Assembly: GCF_048595595.1 (NCBI RefSeq)
Contig: NZ_CP184347.1
Strand: one strand, 5' to 3'
Source: Bacteroides pyogenes_A
Lineage (GTDB): Bacteria; Bacteroidota; Bacteroidia; Bacteroidales; Bacteroidaceae
Length of the DNA: 64,000 nt
In this document: piece after piece, positions 34,043-42,397 of the stretch
Position numbering within the stretch: the stretch's first letter is position 1
Layout: each line of letters starts with the position of its first letter
Translations under genes and position numbers: made by a program
Notes under the pieces: generated by a model
Seen by the model: the letters and a program-made list of their open reading frames with translations, nothing else
Databases searched by the model: none
What the model was told of the DNA's origin: nothing

Positions 34043-35335
34043 CTACGGAAAAACAATACGGAATCTGGTCAGTCCGTCGTCATAAGTGCGTAAAGAGAAG
34101 TTGCATCCGTGCTTCGCCAGAACCTCGCGGATAAAGATAAGCCCGATGCCTTGCCCATTGGGTTTGGTAGAGAAGAACGGGGTGAAAAGTTTCGATTCGG
34201 CTTCTTTGCCGATTCCCTTGCCGTTATCCACGACTTCGATCGTAGCCGGCGAGAGCGTGCGAATCACGATTTCACCTCCGTTGCCGATGCTTTCGGCGGC
34301 GTTCTTGATGATGTTCACCAGCACCTGATCGAAAAGGGCCGCATCCATTTTCACGTCAGCCACTCCTTCGTCGATATCCAGACGGATGGCAATGTTACGT
34401 TCGGCGCACATGCCTTCCATAAACCGTTTGCAGGCAAAAGCCAGTTCGTTCGGGTTGACAAGCGAGAGCGTAGGTTCGGGAATCTTCACCACGTCGGCAA
34501 AGCGGGTAATGAAACGGCTCATGGAGAAACAGCGCTCGGTACACACTCGCATCACATCGCAGATATCCTCCATCCCCTCGTGCGAAGAAAGCTCCTGATC
34601 TATCGTATCCAAAGTGGAAGTAATGCCGGCCGTAGTGTTATTCACCTCATGCGCTATCATACGGATCACCTTTCCGTAGGCTTTCTTTTCAGCTTTCATC
34701 ACCTCGTCGGTCAGGCTTTCTATGAGATAGAAAGGATGATGAAAACCCCGGTCGATGAAAGAGGAATGGGTACACTTATAAATATTGGAGTTGTCGAGAC
34801 GAATGGTAACGGTATTGCCTTTCGGCAAACGGAACAATTCAGCTGCCAACGGCGAGTCGATTTCATTCAGTTTCTTGCCCGCCGCTTCTTCCGCCCGCAC
34901 GCCCAGCATCTTCAGAGCCATCGGGTTCAGTTCCGAAACCTCGTAATCGAGAGACGTGATGACAACCCCCATAGGCGAAGCCTTGATCAGCAAATCGAGA
35001 AAATGATTCTGCTCGCGCAGGCGGAGACGCTCGTTCTTGAGTTGCTCCATCATGCGGTTGAAGATATTGACGATGTGATCGGCCTCATGTTGCCCCACAG
35101 GGCTCAATCGGCTGCTGAAATCCTGTTCGCGCAGAAGGTCCATTCCCGTCCCGATAGTCTTCAACGGTTTTACCAGTTTGCGGTAAAAGAGTATCAGATA
35201 CAGCAGAGTAAAAACGATCAGTCCCTCGCCTGCATAGAAATAGGCACGGGGCATTGCATCCGTCAAGTAGAGGAATAATCCGCAGAGTAGCAGAAGCAGA
35301 AAGACGAGTATGAAAAAAAATCCCCTGATGCGCAT
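34043..35335 (-). CDS. Sensor histidine kinase paired with sigma-54 activator
   Basis: 430 aa from ATG 35335 (MRIRGFFFILV); the longer frame starts at TTG. Two membrane helices (~2-22 and ~31-50) are joined by only about ten residues, so it has almost no periplasmic sensor. A HAMP-like linker (VKPLKTIGTGMDLL) and a PAS domain (SPMGVVITSLDYEVSELNPM) follow, then the H-box MIAHEVNNTTAGI and the ATPase motifs NIIKNAAES, DNGKGIG and GQGIGLIFI. This is the NtrB/AtoS/NtrY style. It starts 5 bp after the activator stop. It probably senses membrane or internal state through the HAMP-PAS part and phosphorylates the neighbouring regulator. Confidence 0.9.
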   Translation of the reverse strand: MRIRGFFFILVFLLLLLCGLFLYLTDAMPRAYFYAGEGLIVFTLLYLILFYRKLVKPLKTIGTGMDLLREQDFSSRLSPVGQHEADHIVNIFNRMMEQLKNERLRLREQNHFLDLLIKASPMGVVITSLDYEVSELNPMALKMLGVRAEEAAGKKLNEIDSPLAAELFRLPKGNTVTIRLDNSNIYKCTHSSFIDRGFHHPFYLIESLTDEVMKAEKKAYGKVIRMIAHEVNNTTAGITSTLDTIDQELSSHEGMEDICDVMRVCTERCFSMSRFITRFADVVKIPEPTLSLVNPNELAFACKRFMEGMCAERNIAIRLDIDEGVADVKMDAALFDQVLVNIIKNAAESIGNGGEIVIRTLSPATIEVVDNGKGIGKEAESKLFTPFFSTKPNGQGIGLIFIREVLAKHGCNFSLRTYDDGLTRFRIVFP

Positions 35336-35340
35336 AAAGG

Positions 35341-36702
35341 TCAACTGTCTATGTGATACTTCTCAAGACGGCGGTAAAGCGCGGCGCGGCTTATACCCAA
35401 AGCTGCCGCTACCTTGCTCAGGTTGCCTTTATGGCATTCCAATGCCCGGAGTATGGTTTGCCGCTCTATCTCATCCAGCGTGAGTCCTTCGGGAAGCGCC
35501 TCTCCACCTGTGCCGGAATGTTCGGGACGAATGTACTGCGAATCGAAGTCGGCGGCGTCGAGCAACGGTTTTCCGGTTACCAATATGGTACGTTCCACGA
35601 GATTTTTCAGTTCGCGGATATTGCCCGGATAAGGCAAACGGCTCAGGAATTGCAGCGCGTCTGCGGAGAACTCCGTACGGGGCAGAGCGTTCTGTTCGGC
35701 TTGCCGGTCGGCAAAATATCTTGCCAGTAAGGGAATATCCTCACGACGCTCGCGCAAGGCGGGAAGTTTCACGGTAATCAGGTTGATCCGGTAGAACAAG
35801 TCTTCACGGAAAGTTCTTTCACTTACCATCTTGCGCAGGTCGGCATTCGTAGCGGACACTACGCGGACGTCGGTTTTACGGGGACGGCTGTCGCCGAGCA
35901 CTTCGAATGTCTGGTCTTGCAGAACTCTCAACAACTTCACCTGGCACGAGAAGTCCAGATCGCCTATTTCATCGAGGAAGATCGTTCCTTTATCAGCCAT
36001 CTCGAACCGTCCCGCACGGTCGGTCACGGCATCGGTGAAAGCTCCTTTTTTATGACCGAACATCTCGCTCTCGAACAGACTTTGCGAAATACCTCCCAGA
36101 TTTACTTTCACAAACGGACCTTTGGCACGCAGGCTGTTCCGGTGCACCGCTTCGGCTATCAGTTCCTTGCCGGTTCCGCTTTCACCGGTGATGAGTACCG
36201 ATGCGTTTGTTTTGGCAATGCGGGCGACGGTGTCCAATACCTCCGTCAACTCCCTGCTGCGTCCGATGATTTGCCCCCGGTCGAATGCGACAGACGTCTC
36301 GGGCACATCCTCACGCGAAACGCCCGAAAGCTGTAAAGCCGTCTCTATGCGTTGCAGCAGAGCGGCATTGTTCCAAGGTTTGGTAATGAAGTCGAAAGCT
36401 CCTGCCTGCATTCCCTGCACGGCAAGCTGTATGCTTCCCCAAGCAGTCATCAGTATCACAGGCACATCCGGACGGAATATCCTGACTTGCCGGAGCAGGG
36501 TCAGCCCCTCTTCGCCTGTGGTAGAGAGAGTGAAGTTCATATCCATCAGGATGAGAGACGGAGCCACGGAGCGCACAATCTCCATAGCCTCTTTCGGATT
36601 AGAGGCTGTTTGCGGCTCATAGCCCGCCCGTTTCAGCATGAAACTGAGCGAGGAGCGTACGGCACTGTCGTCATCGATAATTAGAATCATGGTATTTGGC
36701 AT
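35341..36702 (-). CDS. Sigma-54-dependent response regulator (NtrC family)
   Basis: 453 aa from ATG 36702 (MPNTMILIIDDD); ATG 36690 is the alternative, and the longer frame runs into a tandem repeat and is not credible. A receiver with Asp54 (LILMDMNF) is followed by an AAA+ domain with Walker A GESGTGKE and the sigma-54 loop GAFTDA (G to D compared with canonical GAFTGA, a variant known in natural activators). Walker B IFLDEIGDL comes next, then a Fis-type helix-turn-helix (LSKVAAALGISRAALYRRL). A sigma-54 promoter lies ahead of the export operon just upstream (43691-43707), its probable target. The gene is co-directional with that operon and with the kinase that follows. Confidence 0.92.
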   Translation of the reverse strand: MPNTMILIIDDDSAVRSSLSFMLKRAGYEPQTASNPKEAMEIVRSVAPSLILMDMNFTLSTTGEEGLTLLRQVRIFRPDVPVILMTAWGSIQLAVQGMQAGAFDFITKPWNNAALLQRIETALQLSGVSREDVPETSVAFDRGQIIGRSRELTEVLDTVARIAKTNASVLITGESGTGKELIAEAVHRNSLRAKGPFVKVNLGGISQSLFESEMFGHKKGAFTDAVTDRAGRFEMADKGTIFLDEIGDLDFSCQVKLLRVLQDQTFEVLGDSRPRKTDVRVVSATNADLRKMVSERTFREDLFYRINLITVKLPALRERREDIPLLARYFADRQAEQNALPRTEFSADALQFLSRLPYPGNIRELKNLVERTILVTGKPLLDAADFDSQYIRPEHSGTGGEALPEGLTLDEIERQTILRALECHKGNLSKVAAALGISRAALYRRLEKYHIDS

Positions 36703-37067
36703 AACAAACAACAAAAATAACAATAAAATTCCACTTTCCCGGACAAGAGTAACAAAAATCACGATCCACGTTTGCGGTTCTGTACAAAGCCTTATTTCCG
36801 TTCGGTGATTTTTTATCAAAACAGGATTCAAAACGAACCTTTTTACAGTACATATATACCCACCATGGTAGCCATATATATCCACCACGGTAGCCATATA
36901 TACTCACCATAGGTAACCATATATACTCACCGCGGTAGCCATATATACATACCACGGCGGATATATATGCTCATCGTGCCGCCCATAGAAAGAGCACTTT
37001 ATGCCGGATTGCTCCGTTTCAAAAATCCATAAGTTTCTTGAGGTGGTGTCCCCCCGTCCGGGAGAGA
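36703..37067. other. 365-bp gap between tolC and the activator gene, with a 22-bp array
   Basis: No gene. It holds the repeat array at 36851-36983 and, nearer the activator, an AT-rich leader with TATTTTTG about 10 bp before the ATG on the - strand, too close to be a normal -7 element for that start. Confidence 0.5.
36851..36983. repeat. 22-bp tandem array C with conserved ACCnnGGT dyad
   Basis: Six units begin at 36851, 36873, 36895, 36918, 36940 and 36962 (22 or 23 bp). Each has CATATATA followed by YCACC-NN-GGTAGC; the inner dyads read ACCATGGT, ACCACGGT, ACCATAGGT, ACCGCGGT and ACCACGGC, with the last unit degenerate. The array ends about 150 bp upstream of the sigma-54 activator gene and starts about 85 bp after tolC. 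The sequence is unrelated to arrays A and B, but the period is the same. A cluster of regulator sites on one face of the helix is one explanation. Confidence 0.85.
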
Positions 37068-38549
37068 TTACCTCCGAACGATGTCATCAAAGTCGGCTTC
37101 CAATTCCTTTCCGGTGTGGAAGTCCCAAAGCGTGAGACTTCGAATCTGATAGAAATAGTACCAATAATAATAAAGTTCGGAAATACGTTTCTTGCGTGCT
37201 TCATCCTTAGAGTTCTGGGCATCGTTCAGATCGAGCGTATTGATTTTCCCTATCAGAAATGTCTCGATGCTCGTTTTATAGCGTTGCCGGGCAATCTTAT
37301 CCGCCTCTTCGGCAATGCGCAACTGTTGCGCCTGATTATTGAAATGCTCCACCAGCAGAAACACATCTTGATTGAATTTGATCTGTTCCTGACGTATTTT
37401 CGAAAGCACCACTTCGCGGTTGCTCTTTGCCACACGCACCTTTCCGCGACGCTTCCCCCAATCGAGAATAGGAATCTTTACTCCCACCTGCACGATTTGG
37501 TTATCCTGCAAGTTTTTGTAAACAGCCGGAAAGTCGCGGTGTTCTCCCGTATAACCGATACTGGCAAACAAATCGATACTGCGCAAGTCGCCGCGCGCCG
37601 CAGCTACGGCGTAGTCGGCCTCCAATTGCCGGCGCCTGATATTCCGGGCGAACGCATTCCGCTCCAACGCTTTATCCAGCACCAAATTGTACTCCATCAG
37701 CACATCGTCCACCGCATCGGGCAGCACGGGACGCAGTTTTTCTTCCTCACCTATCCCCAGAAAAGCGCGGAGCTGAAACATTTTGGCATTCAGGTCGCTG
37801 CTTGCCGTAGTCACGGCAGCTTTGGCTTTCAGGTCGGCAAGCTTCAACTGCAACAGCTCGTTTTCGGAGATTTGCCCCATTTCTCGTTTGGCAATCGCCA
37901 CCTTATATAAATGCTCTGCGTTGGCCTCGTTCTGAGTGGCAGTGACCCACGTTTCTTCCGCCAGCAAAAGGTTGAAATAATAAGTTATGGCACGCATCGT
38001 CACCTCCTCCGTTGCCGTAATGAAAGCGGCTTTCGCTTCGGCGTAACGTACCGGTTCAATGCGGCGGTTCCACTTCACCTTGTTCACTCCAAAGACCGGC
38101 TGGATGAACTTCAGCGTAACGGGAACCGACATAAAGTGCCGGGAACCCTCCGAACCCAATTGTTTGATGTAATCGAGCGACGAGCTGAGCGACAGTTTAC
38201 CGCCGGTGAGCCAGATATTCTGATCGACCGACAGATTGCCGGAAAGCCCCAACGTATTGTTGCGGACAAAGCTATACGATCCGTCGGGATTTTGGTACGA
38301 GCTGTACGATTTATTATAATTGGGCAGAGTACCCGACAGACTCATTTCGGGGAGTAAATCGGCGCGAAAAGTACGGTACTCCCAATAGGCTGTTTTCAGT
38401 TCATTCAACGCCACTGCCGCATCGACCGATTGGAGGCGCGCCATGGCAATCGCCTCACTCAATGTTATCGTCCGCTCCTCTTGTGCCGGGGCCATCCAAG
38501 GCAGGCAGCCCATCGCCAAAGCGAGCAGGTTCTTCTTCAAATTCATCAT
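37068..38549 (-). CDS. TolC-family outer-membrane efflux protein
   Basis: 493 aa from 38549 (MMNLKKNLLALAMG); the longer frame overlaps the upstream permease. A signal peptide ends MAPAQ. The rest shows the TolC pattern of two coiled-coil hairpins (ITLSEAIAMARLQSVDAAVA; EAKAAFITATEEVTMRAITYYF; LQLKLADLKAKAAVTTASSDL; RKKRISELYYYWYY) with beta segments (LSGNLSVDQNIWLTGG). It is the last gene of the export operon and supplies the outer-membrane channel for the HlyD adaptor and the MacB-like permeases. Confidence 0.92.
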   Translation of the reverse strand: MMNLKKNLLALAMGCLPWMAPAQEERTITLSEAIAMARLQSVDAAVALNELKTAYWEYRTFRADLLPEMSLSGTLPNYNKSYSSYQNPDGSYSFVRNNTLGLSGNLSVDQNIWLTGGKLSLSSSLDYIKQLGSEGSRHFMSVPVTLKFIQPVFGVNKVKWNRRIEPVRYAEAKAAFITATEEVTMRAITYYFNLLLAEETWVTATQNEANAEHLYKVAIAKREMGQISENELLQLKLADLKAKAAVTTASSDLNAKMFQLRAFLGIGEEEKLRPVLPDAVDDVLMEYNLVLDKALERNAFARNIRRRQLEADYAVAAARGDLRSIDLFASIGYTGEHRDFPAVYKNLQDNQIVQVGVKIPILDWGKRRGKVRVAKSNREVVLSKIRQEQIKFNQDVFLLVEHFNNQAQQLRIAEEADKIARQRYKTSIETFLIGKINTLDLNDAQNSKDEARKKRISELYYYWYYFYQIRSLTLWDFHTGKELEADFDDIVRR

Positions 38550-38580
38550 ATCGTTATATCTCTTTGTTGTCAACTCTAAT

Positions 38581-39834
38581 CTACTCTTCATGCAAAGCCT
38601 CGGCGGGTTGGATGCGAACGGCCTGACGCGCCGGATATAAGATACCGGCCACAATCATCAAAAGCATCAGCAAATAGGTGGCGCCCACTCCCGCAAAGAA
38701 TCTGAGGAATTCCGCATCCATTGCCTTCTCCGTAAAATCCAGATGCACGAGTATATAGCAAATGACTGCGGCGGGTACGGCTGCCATCGTCAGCAAAGCA
38801 ATGCCTTCCCTGTTCAATCTCGACCATATCTGCCGACGGTTGGAGCCTACCGCAATGCGAAGGCCGAGTTCGGAACGCCGTTGTTGCGTACGTATCCAAA
38901 ACGTACCGACGACACCCAGAAAGATATTGGCTAAAAGGAAACTTACAAACCAGAAACGGATACTCACCCGATTGTAACTCCTTTGCTGGAAGTTTTTGCG
39001 CACATCAGCGTAATCGTGCACTCCCAGAATAAAAAGGTTGCCTACGCTCAGGTCTCTTTCGGAACGCTTCATCAAGTCTTTGGCAAATGTGGAAGCAGTA
39101 CCGGGCTTCACGCGTAAACAGACCTCCCATTCCCGTGGATAAAGGTCGGCATCCAATTGCGCCAAATCAGCTTCTGTGACAGGATATGCCAAATATCTGT
39201 CCCCGGCATTGGCCCAAAAGTCATTATAACGTATCTTGGCAGAAACCGCTCCTATTTTATAACTGTGGATAGAGTCATCGGTGTACATGAAATTGTTTCC
39301 TTTCAGCGTACGGTCGCCGCGATACGAAGCGGGCCAGAAATTCTCGCCGATCACTTTATCCCCGTCTTGCAAAGCCTTCATCAGCTCATGATAGTCGCCC
39401 CCATCGGCGCTTTGGTAACGGAATACCTGAAAGAACTCCGGAGTGACCAAACGTTGGAGCACAAAGCGCTCCACGGTATCAATGCGTATATACCCCATGG
39501 AGTTGCTTCCGATGTAGGGACGGGAGTTACGGGATGCGGACACCGCCTCCACTTCCGGCAATCGCCGCAGACGGTTCATCAACTCTACAATATCTTCTCC
39601 CAATGTCGTTTTCTTGCGATCCTTAGGGATATAAGAGGCGCCGGTTTCGTTCTTTTGGCTGAGTTCCAGATAATAGGTGCCGGTAATATCAAAGCCCACC
39701 GGTTCGTAATAAGTACGCGCAGTGATATACATCCAATCTATTACATACCACAAAACCACGAAAACAATCAGCAGTTCCAGCCATAACCAAGCATTGGAAC
39801 GGCGCTCATTCCATATTTGTTTTAACAATTGCAT
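38581..39834 (-). CDS. MacB/FtsX-like ABC permease (second)
   Basis: 417 aa with one N-terminal membrane helix (WLELLIVFVVLWYVIDWM), a large periplasmic MacB_PCD domain and three C-terminal helices of the FtsX domain (FWFVSFLLANIFLGVVGTFW; LGLRIAVGSNRRQIWSRL; YLLMLLMIVAGILYPARQAV). The coupling helix motif ELGLRIAVGSNR should contact the separate ATPase. The periplasmic domain differs from that of the neighbouring permease, so the pair may form a heterodimer. It lies 32 bp after the first permease and 31 bp before tolC. Confidence 0.88.
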   Translation of the reverse strand: MQLLKQIWNERRSNAWLWLELLIVFVVLWYVIDWMYITARTYYEPVGFDITGTYYLELSQKNETGASYIPKDRKKTTLGEDIVELMNRLRRLPEVEAVSASRNSRPYIGSNSMGYIRIDTVERFVLQRLVTPEFFQVFRYQSADGGDYHELMKALQDGDKVIGENFWPASYRGDRTLKGNNFMYTDDSIHSYKIGAVSAKIRYNDFWANAGDRYLAYPVTEADLAQLDADLYPREWEVCLRVKPGTASTFAKDLMKRSERDLSVGNLFILGVHDYADVRKNFQQRSYNRVSIRFWFVSFLLANIFLGVVGTFWIRTQQRRSELGLRIAVGSNRRQIWSRLNREGIALLTMAAVPAAVICYILVHLDFTEKAMDAEFLRFFAGVGATYLLMLLMIVAGILYPARQAVRIQPAEALHEE

Positions 39835-39866
39835 ATCAGTTCAACTAATTATTTCCTGTAAATAAA

Positions 39867-41153
39867 TTATCCTTCATTAATGGCGTTCACTATATTCGTC
39901 CGCGTCACTCTCCATGCGGGAATGCCTGCGCTCAGCAGATTGAGCAGGAAGCAAAACAGGAAAGCCAGCAGAAAAACAGCGGGATCGAACAGCAGGTCGA
40001 CACACATCGCCCGCCAGTCGTTGACGCCTGTGCCCAGAAAATCGATAGAGAAAAGCATGCTTCCCAACAGAATCGTTGCCCCGTAACTCAATATCAGTCC
40101 GACGACACCGCCCAAGAGAGAATAAAGCATATTCTCCGACAACACCTGCATCATCAGTCCTTTTCTCGAAGCGCCGAACGCCTTACGTATTCCTATTTCG
40201 GAGAGCCGCTTGCGCATTCGCGAATACGTCAATCCCGAAAGGTTGACTGCAGGCACAATGAGCAAAACAAGCAATGTCAGCAGATACTCCCTCACAGCTT
40301 CTTTCACCGCCGGAGGATTATTGGAGGAGTAGCGTTGGGCAGCTACGAAATACGTATCGGGTTGCCCGCGATACAACAACTCGAAATCCGGATAGTTAGC
40401 CATATAGCGGCCTCTCAAACGTGCCGCCTCTTCACGGATGGCAGGGAAATCCGCCTTTGAACGTGCCAGAATAAAAACACGGACAATCCCCATAATCCCG
40501 TCATGTCCCCACGACATTGTAAAAGCGCTTGTAGAACTCATCGGAATCCACACCTGCGAATAAGCGAACTGCGCCAATTCGGAGACGGGGCGAACCACTC
40601 CGGTTATCTGATAAGGAGAATGATTGAGGAGGAATGTCTTGCCTACCGCATCGGATGTACCGAACAATTGGCGGGCAATGTCTTCCGAAATCACCGCTTT
40701 GGTAGCGCCGGCATCGAAGTCGGCTTTATCAAAAGGCTTGCCTGCAAGAAAGTCGAAACGAAACACCCGCCAGAATGCATCATCGCATTGCATGACATTA
40801 CTGCTCACGGCTTCTCCGCCCGAACGGCTCGCCAGCATGGTCTCCCTCCTGTTGGCAATAGATACCTCTTGAGGAACCGTCATCTCCTTAAAGCAGGCTT
40901 TAGCCGTTTTATAAGATACCGGGCCGTTGCCTTGTGTATTCACATTGTTTTTCTCTTGCAATCCGGCATACTGGAACAGCAATGTCCGTTCCCGATAAAC
41001 TTCGGGAGCAAAAGGTGCCACCGTAGCTCTGAGAGTAATCACGATTACCATGATCATAGCAATAGCCATCGCAGTGCCAAGGATAGAAATGGAAGAAATC
41101 AGCTTGTTTTGCCGGAGCAAGTAAAAGGCCTGTTTAAAGTAAATCTTCAGCAT
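39867..41153 (-). CDS. MacB/FtsX-like ABC permease (first)
   Basis: 428 aa from ATG 41153 (MLKIYFKQAFYLL); the longer frame uses TTG. The N-terminal helix ISSISILGTAMAIAMIMVIV precedes a periplasmic MacB_PCD domain (VMQCDDAFWRVFRFDFLAGK, AVISEDIARQLFG). The FtsX core follows with RKRLSEIGIRKAFGASRKGL as coupling segment and three membrane helices, ending IPAWRVTRTNIVNAINEG. It works with the ATPase encoded upstream. The export substrate cannot be deduced. Confidence 0.9.
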   Translation of the reverse strand: MLKIYFKQAFYLLRQNKLISSISILGTAMAIAMIMVIVITLRATVAPFAPEVYRERTLLFQYAGLQEKNNVNTQGNGPVSYKTAKACFKEMTVPQEVSIANRRETMLASRSGGEAVSSNVMQCDDAFWRVFRFDFLAGKPFDKADFDAGATKAVISEDIARQLFGTSDAVGKTFLLNHSPYQITGVVRPVSELAQFAYSQVWIPMSSTSAFTMSWGHDGIMGIVRVFILARSKADFPAIREEAARLRGRYMANYPDFELLYRGQPDTYFVAAQRYSSNNPPAVKEAVREYLLTLLVLLIVPAVNLSGLTYSRMRKRLSEIGIRKAFGASRKGLMMQVLSENMLYSLLGGVVGLILSYGATILLGSMLFSIDFLGTGVNDWRAMCVDLLFDPAVFLLAFLFCFLLNLLSAGIPAWRVTRTNIVNAINEG

Positions 41154-41194
41154 TATCGTCAATCTTTATATTGTAAATATATGTGTTACATCTT

Positions 41195-41608
41195 CTACGC
41201 TTTTACCGTGCAGTTGCCCACGCCATCCAACTCGAAATCCACCTTTTTCAGTTTCAGCGTTCCGTCTGCGGAAAAGTTGCCCACGCCTTCCAATTCCACT
41301 TTAGTCAGTTCGGAGGATGTGATGTAGAACATCAGCTTCTTACCATTCTTCACATGTTTCTTTTTATAGCTGATGGTCAATTTTCGTTTTTTTACGGTTA
41401 TCCGGGTTTTATCCACGTATTCCTTTGGACCTTCGATGCGGCAGCCATAACCGGAAGATTGGGTAAAAACGATATTGCCCACAGATTCCAGCGTAATGGA
41501 TGAGAACTCGCTTACCGGAACATTTTTACTTATATGTTGTGTGTTAAGCGGACAAAGAAACATGCCGAACGATACGATAACAGCGGCTATGAAAACATGC
41601 TTAGTCAT
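41195..41608 (-). CDS. Short GIN (DUF2807)-like exported protein
   Basis: 137 aa with a signal peptide (~1-23). The body has the parallel-beta GIN/DUF2807 pattern (FSSITLESVGNIVFTQSSGY; VELEGVGNFSADGTLKLKKV; ELDGVGNCTVKA) that in larger proteins forms a right-handed beta-helix. At about half the usual ~220-residue length it stops abruptly after VGNCTVKA, and the downstream sequence does not continue the pattern. It sits inside the export operon between ATPase and permease. It may be a periplasmic accessory or the exported cargo; both are guesses. Confidence 0.65.
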   Translation of the reverse strand: MTKHVFIAAVIVSFGMFLCPLNTQHISKNVPVSEFSSITLESVGNIVFTQSSGYGCRIEGPKEYVDKTRITVKKRKLTISYKKKHVKNGKKLMFYITSSELTKVELEGVGNFSADGTLKLKKVDFELDGVGNCTVKA

Positions 41609-41647
41609 ATGCTTACAGTTTTAAAAGGTTGTGATAAAATTAAAACA

Positions 41648-42313
41648 TTATTGAACCTGACGGCCGTCGAAAAAGCGAACGGTACGCGAGGTTTGTCCGG
41701 CTTGCTCTTCATTGTGGGTGACCATAACAATGGTACGCCCCTCTTCTTTGTTCAGACGATGAAGAAGTTCCATCACCTCCGCCCCCATTCTTGAGTCGAG
41801 ATTGCCGGTAGGCTCGTCGGCAAGGATAATATCCGGATTGCCGATAACCGCCCGCGCGATGGCCACACGCTGGCACTGCCCTCCGGAAAGCTGCGTGGGA
41901 AAATGACGCATCCGGTGAGACAGGCCGACTTTCTCCAATACCTCCTGCGCCAAACGTTTGCGCTCGCTCCCTTTCACACCGCGATAAAGCAGGGGCAGCT
42001 CTACGTTGTCAAGAACGTTCAGCGAATTTATAAGATGAAAAGACTGAAAGACAAACCCCAAAGTCCGGTTGCGCAAAGCCGCCAGCTCCTTATCTTTCAT
42101 GCCGGCAGTGGACACGCCGTTTATCTCCACCGTACCCGCAGTAGGCGTATCGAGCAACCCCATAATGTTCAATAAGGTCGATTTCCCACAGCCCGAAGGC
42201 CCCATGATACTGAGAAACTCACCGCGTTCCACCGATAAGTTCACATTTTCCAAAGCCGTCGTTTCAATCTCTTCCGTACGGTATATCTTGGAAAGAGCAG
42301 TCAATGTAATCAT
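41648..42313 (-). CDS. MacB/LolD-type ABC transporter ATPase
   Basis: 221 aa ATPase. Walker A GPSGCGKST, Q-loop VFQSFHLI, signature LSGGQCQRVAIARA, Walker B ILADEPTGNLD and the H-loop VTHN are all intact. The length and N-terminus (MITLTALSKIYRTEEIETTA) are those of MacB/LolD subunits that drive mechanotransmission rather than transport through the membrane. It is encoded ahead of the two FtsX permeases it should energise and 84 bp after the adaptor gene. Confidence 0.93.
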   Translation of the reverse strand: MITLTALSKIYRTEEIETTALENVNLSVERGEFLSIMGPSGCGKSTLLNIMGLLDTPTAGTVEINGVSTAGMKDKELAALRNRTLGFVFQSFHLINSLNVLDNVELPLLYRGVKGSERKRLAQEVLEKVGLSHRMRHFPTQLSGGQCQRVAIARAVIGNPDIILADEPTGNLDSRMGAEVMELLHRLNKEEGRTIVMVTHNEEQAGQTSRTVRFFDGRQVQ

Positions 42314-42397
42314 AATTATAATGTTTTAAGTTTGATATTTAAATTTGATTCGATGCCGGCAAACAATAACAGCACAAGGCGACAGGCGGCATGCCCG

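Noticed and set aside
36703..36897. N-terminal extension of the sigma-54 activator
   Set aside because: The extra 65 residues translate repeat array C and the leader; the receiver domain begins directly after MPNTM.
36671..36955. Peptide with IYGYRG and YIWLP repeats
   Set aside because: It translates the non-coding 22-bp array C; the period is not a multiple of three and the frame has no start or ribosome site of its own.
38550..38654. N-terminal extension of the TolC gene
   Set aside because: It overlaps the upstream permease gene and precedes a clean signal peptide starting at 38549 or 38546.
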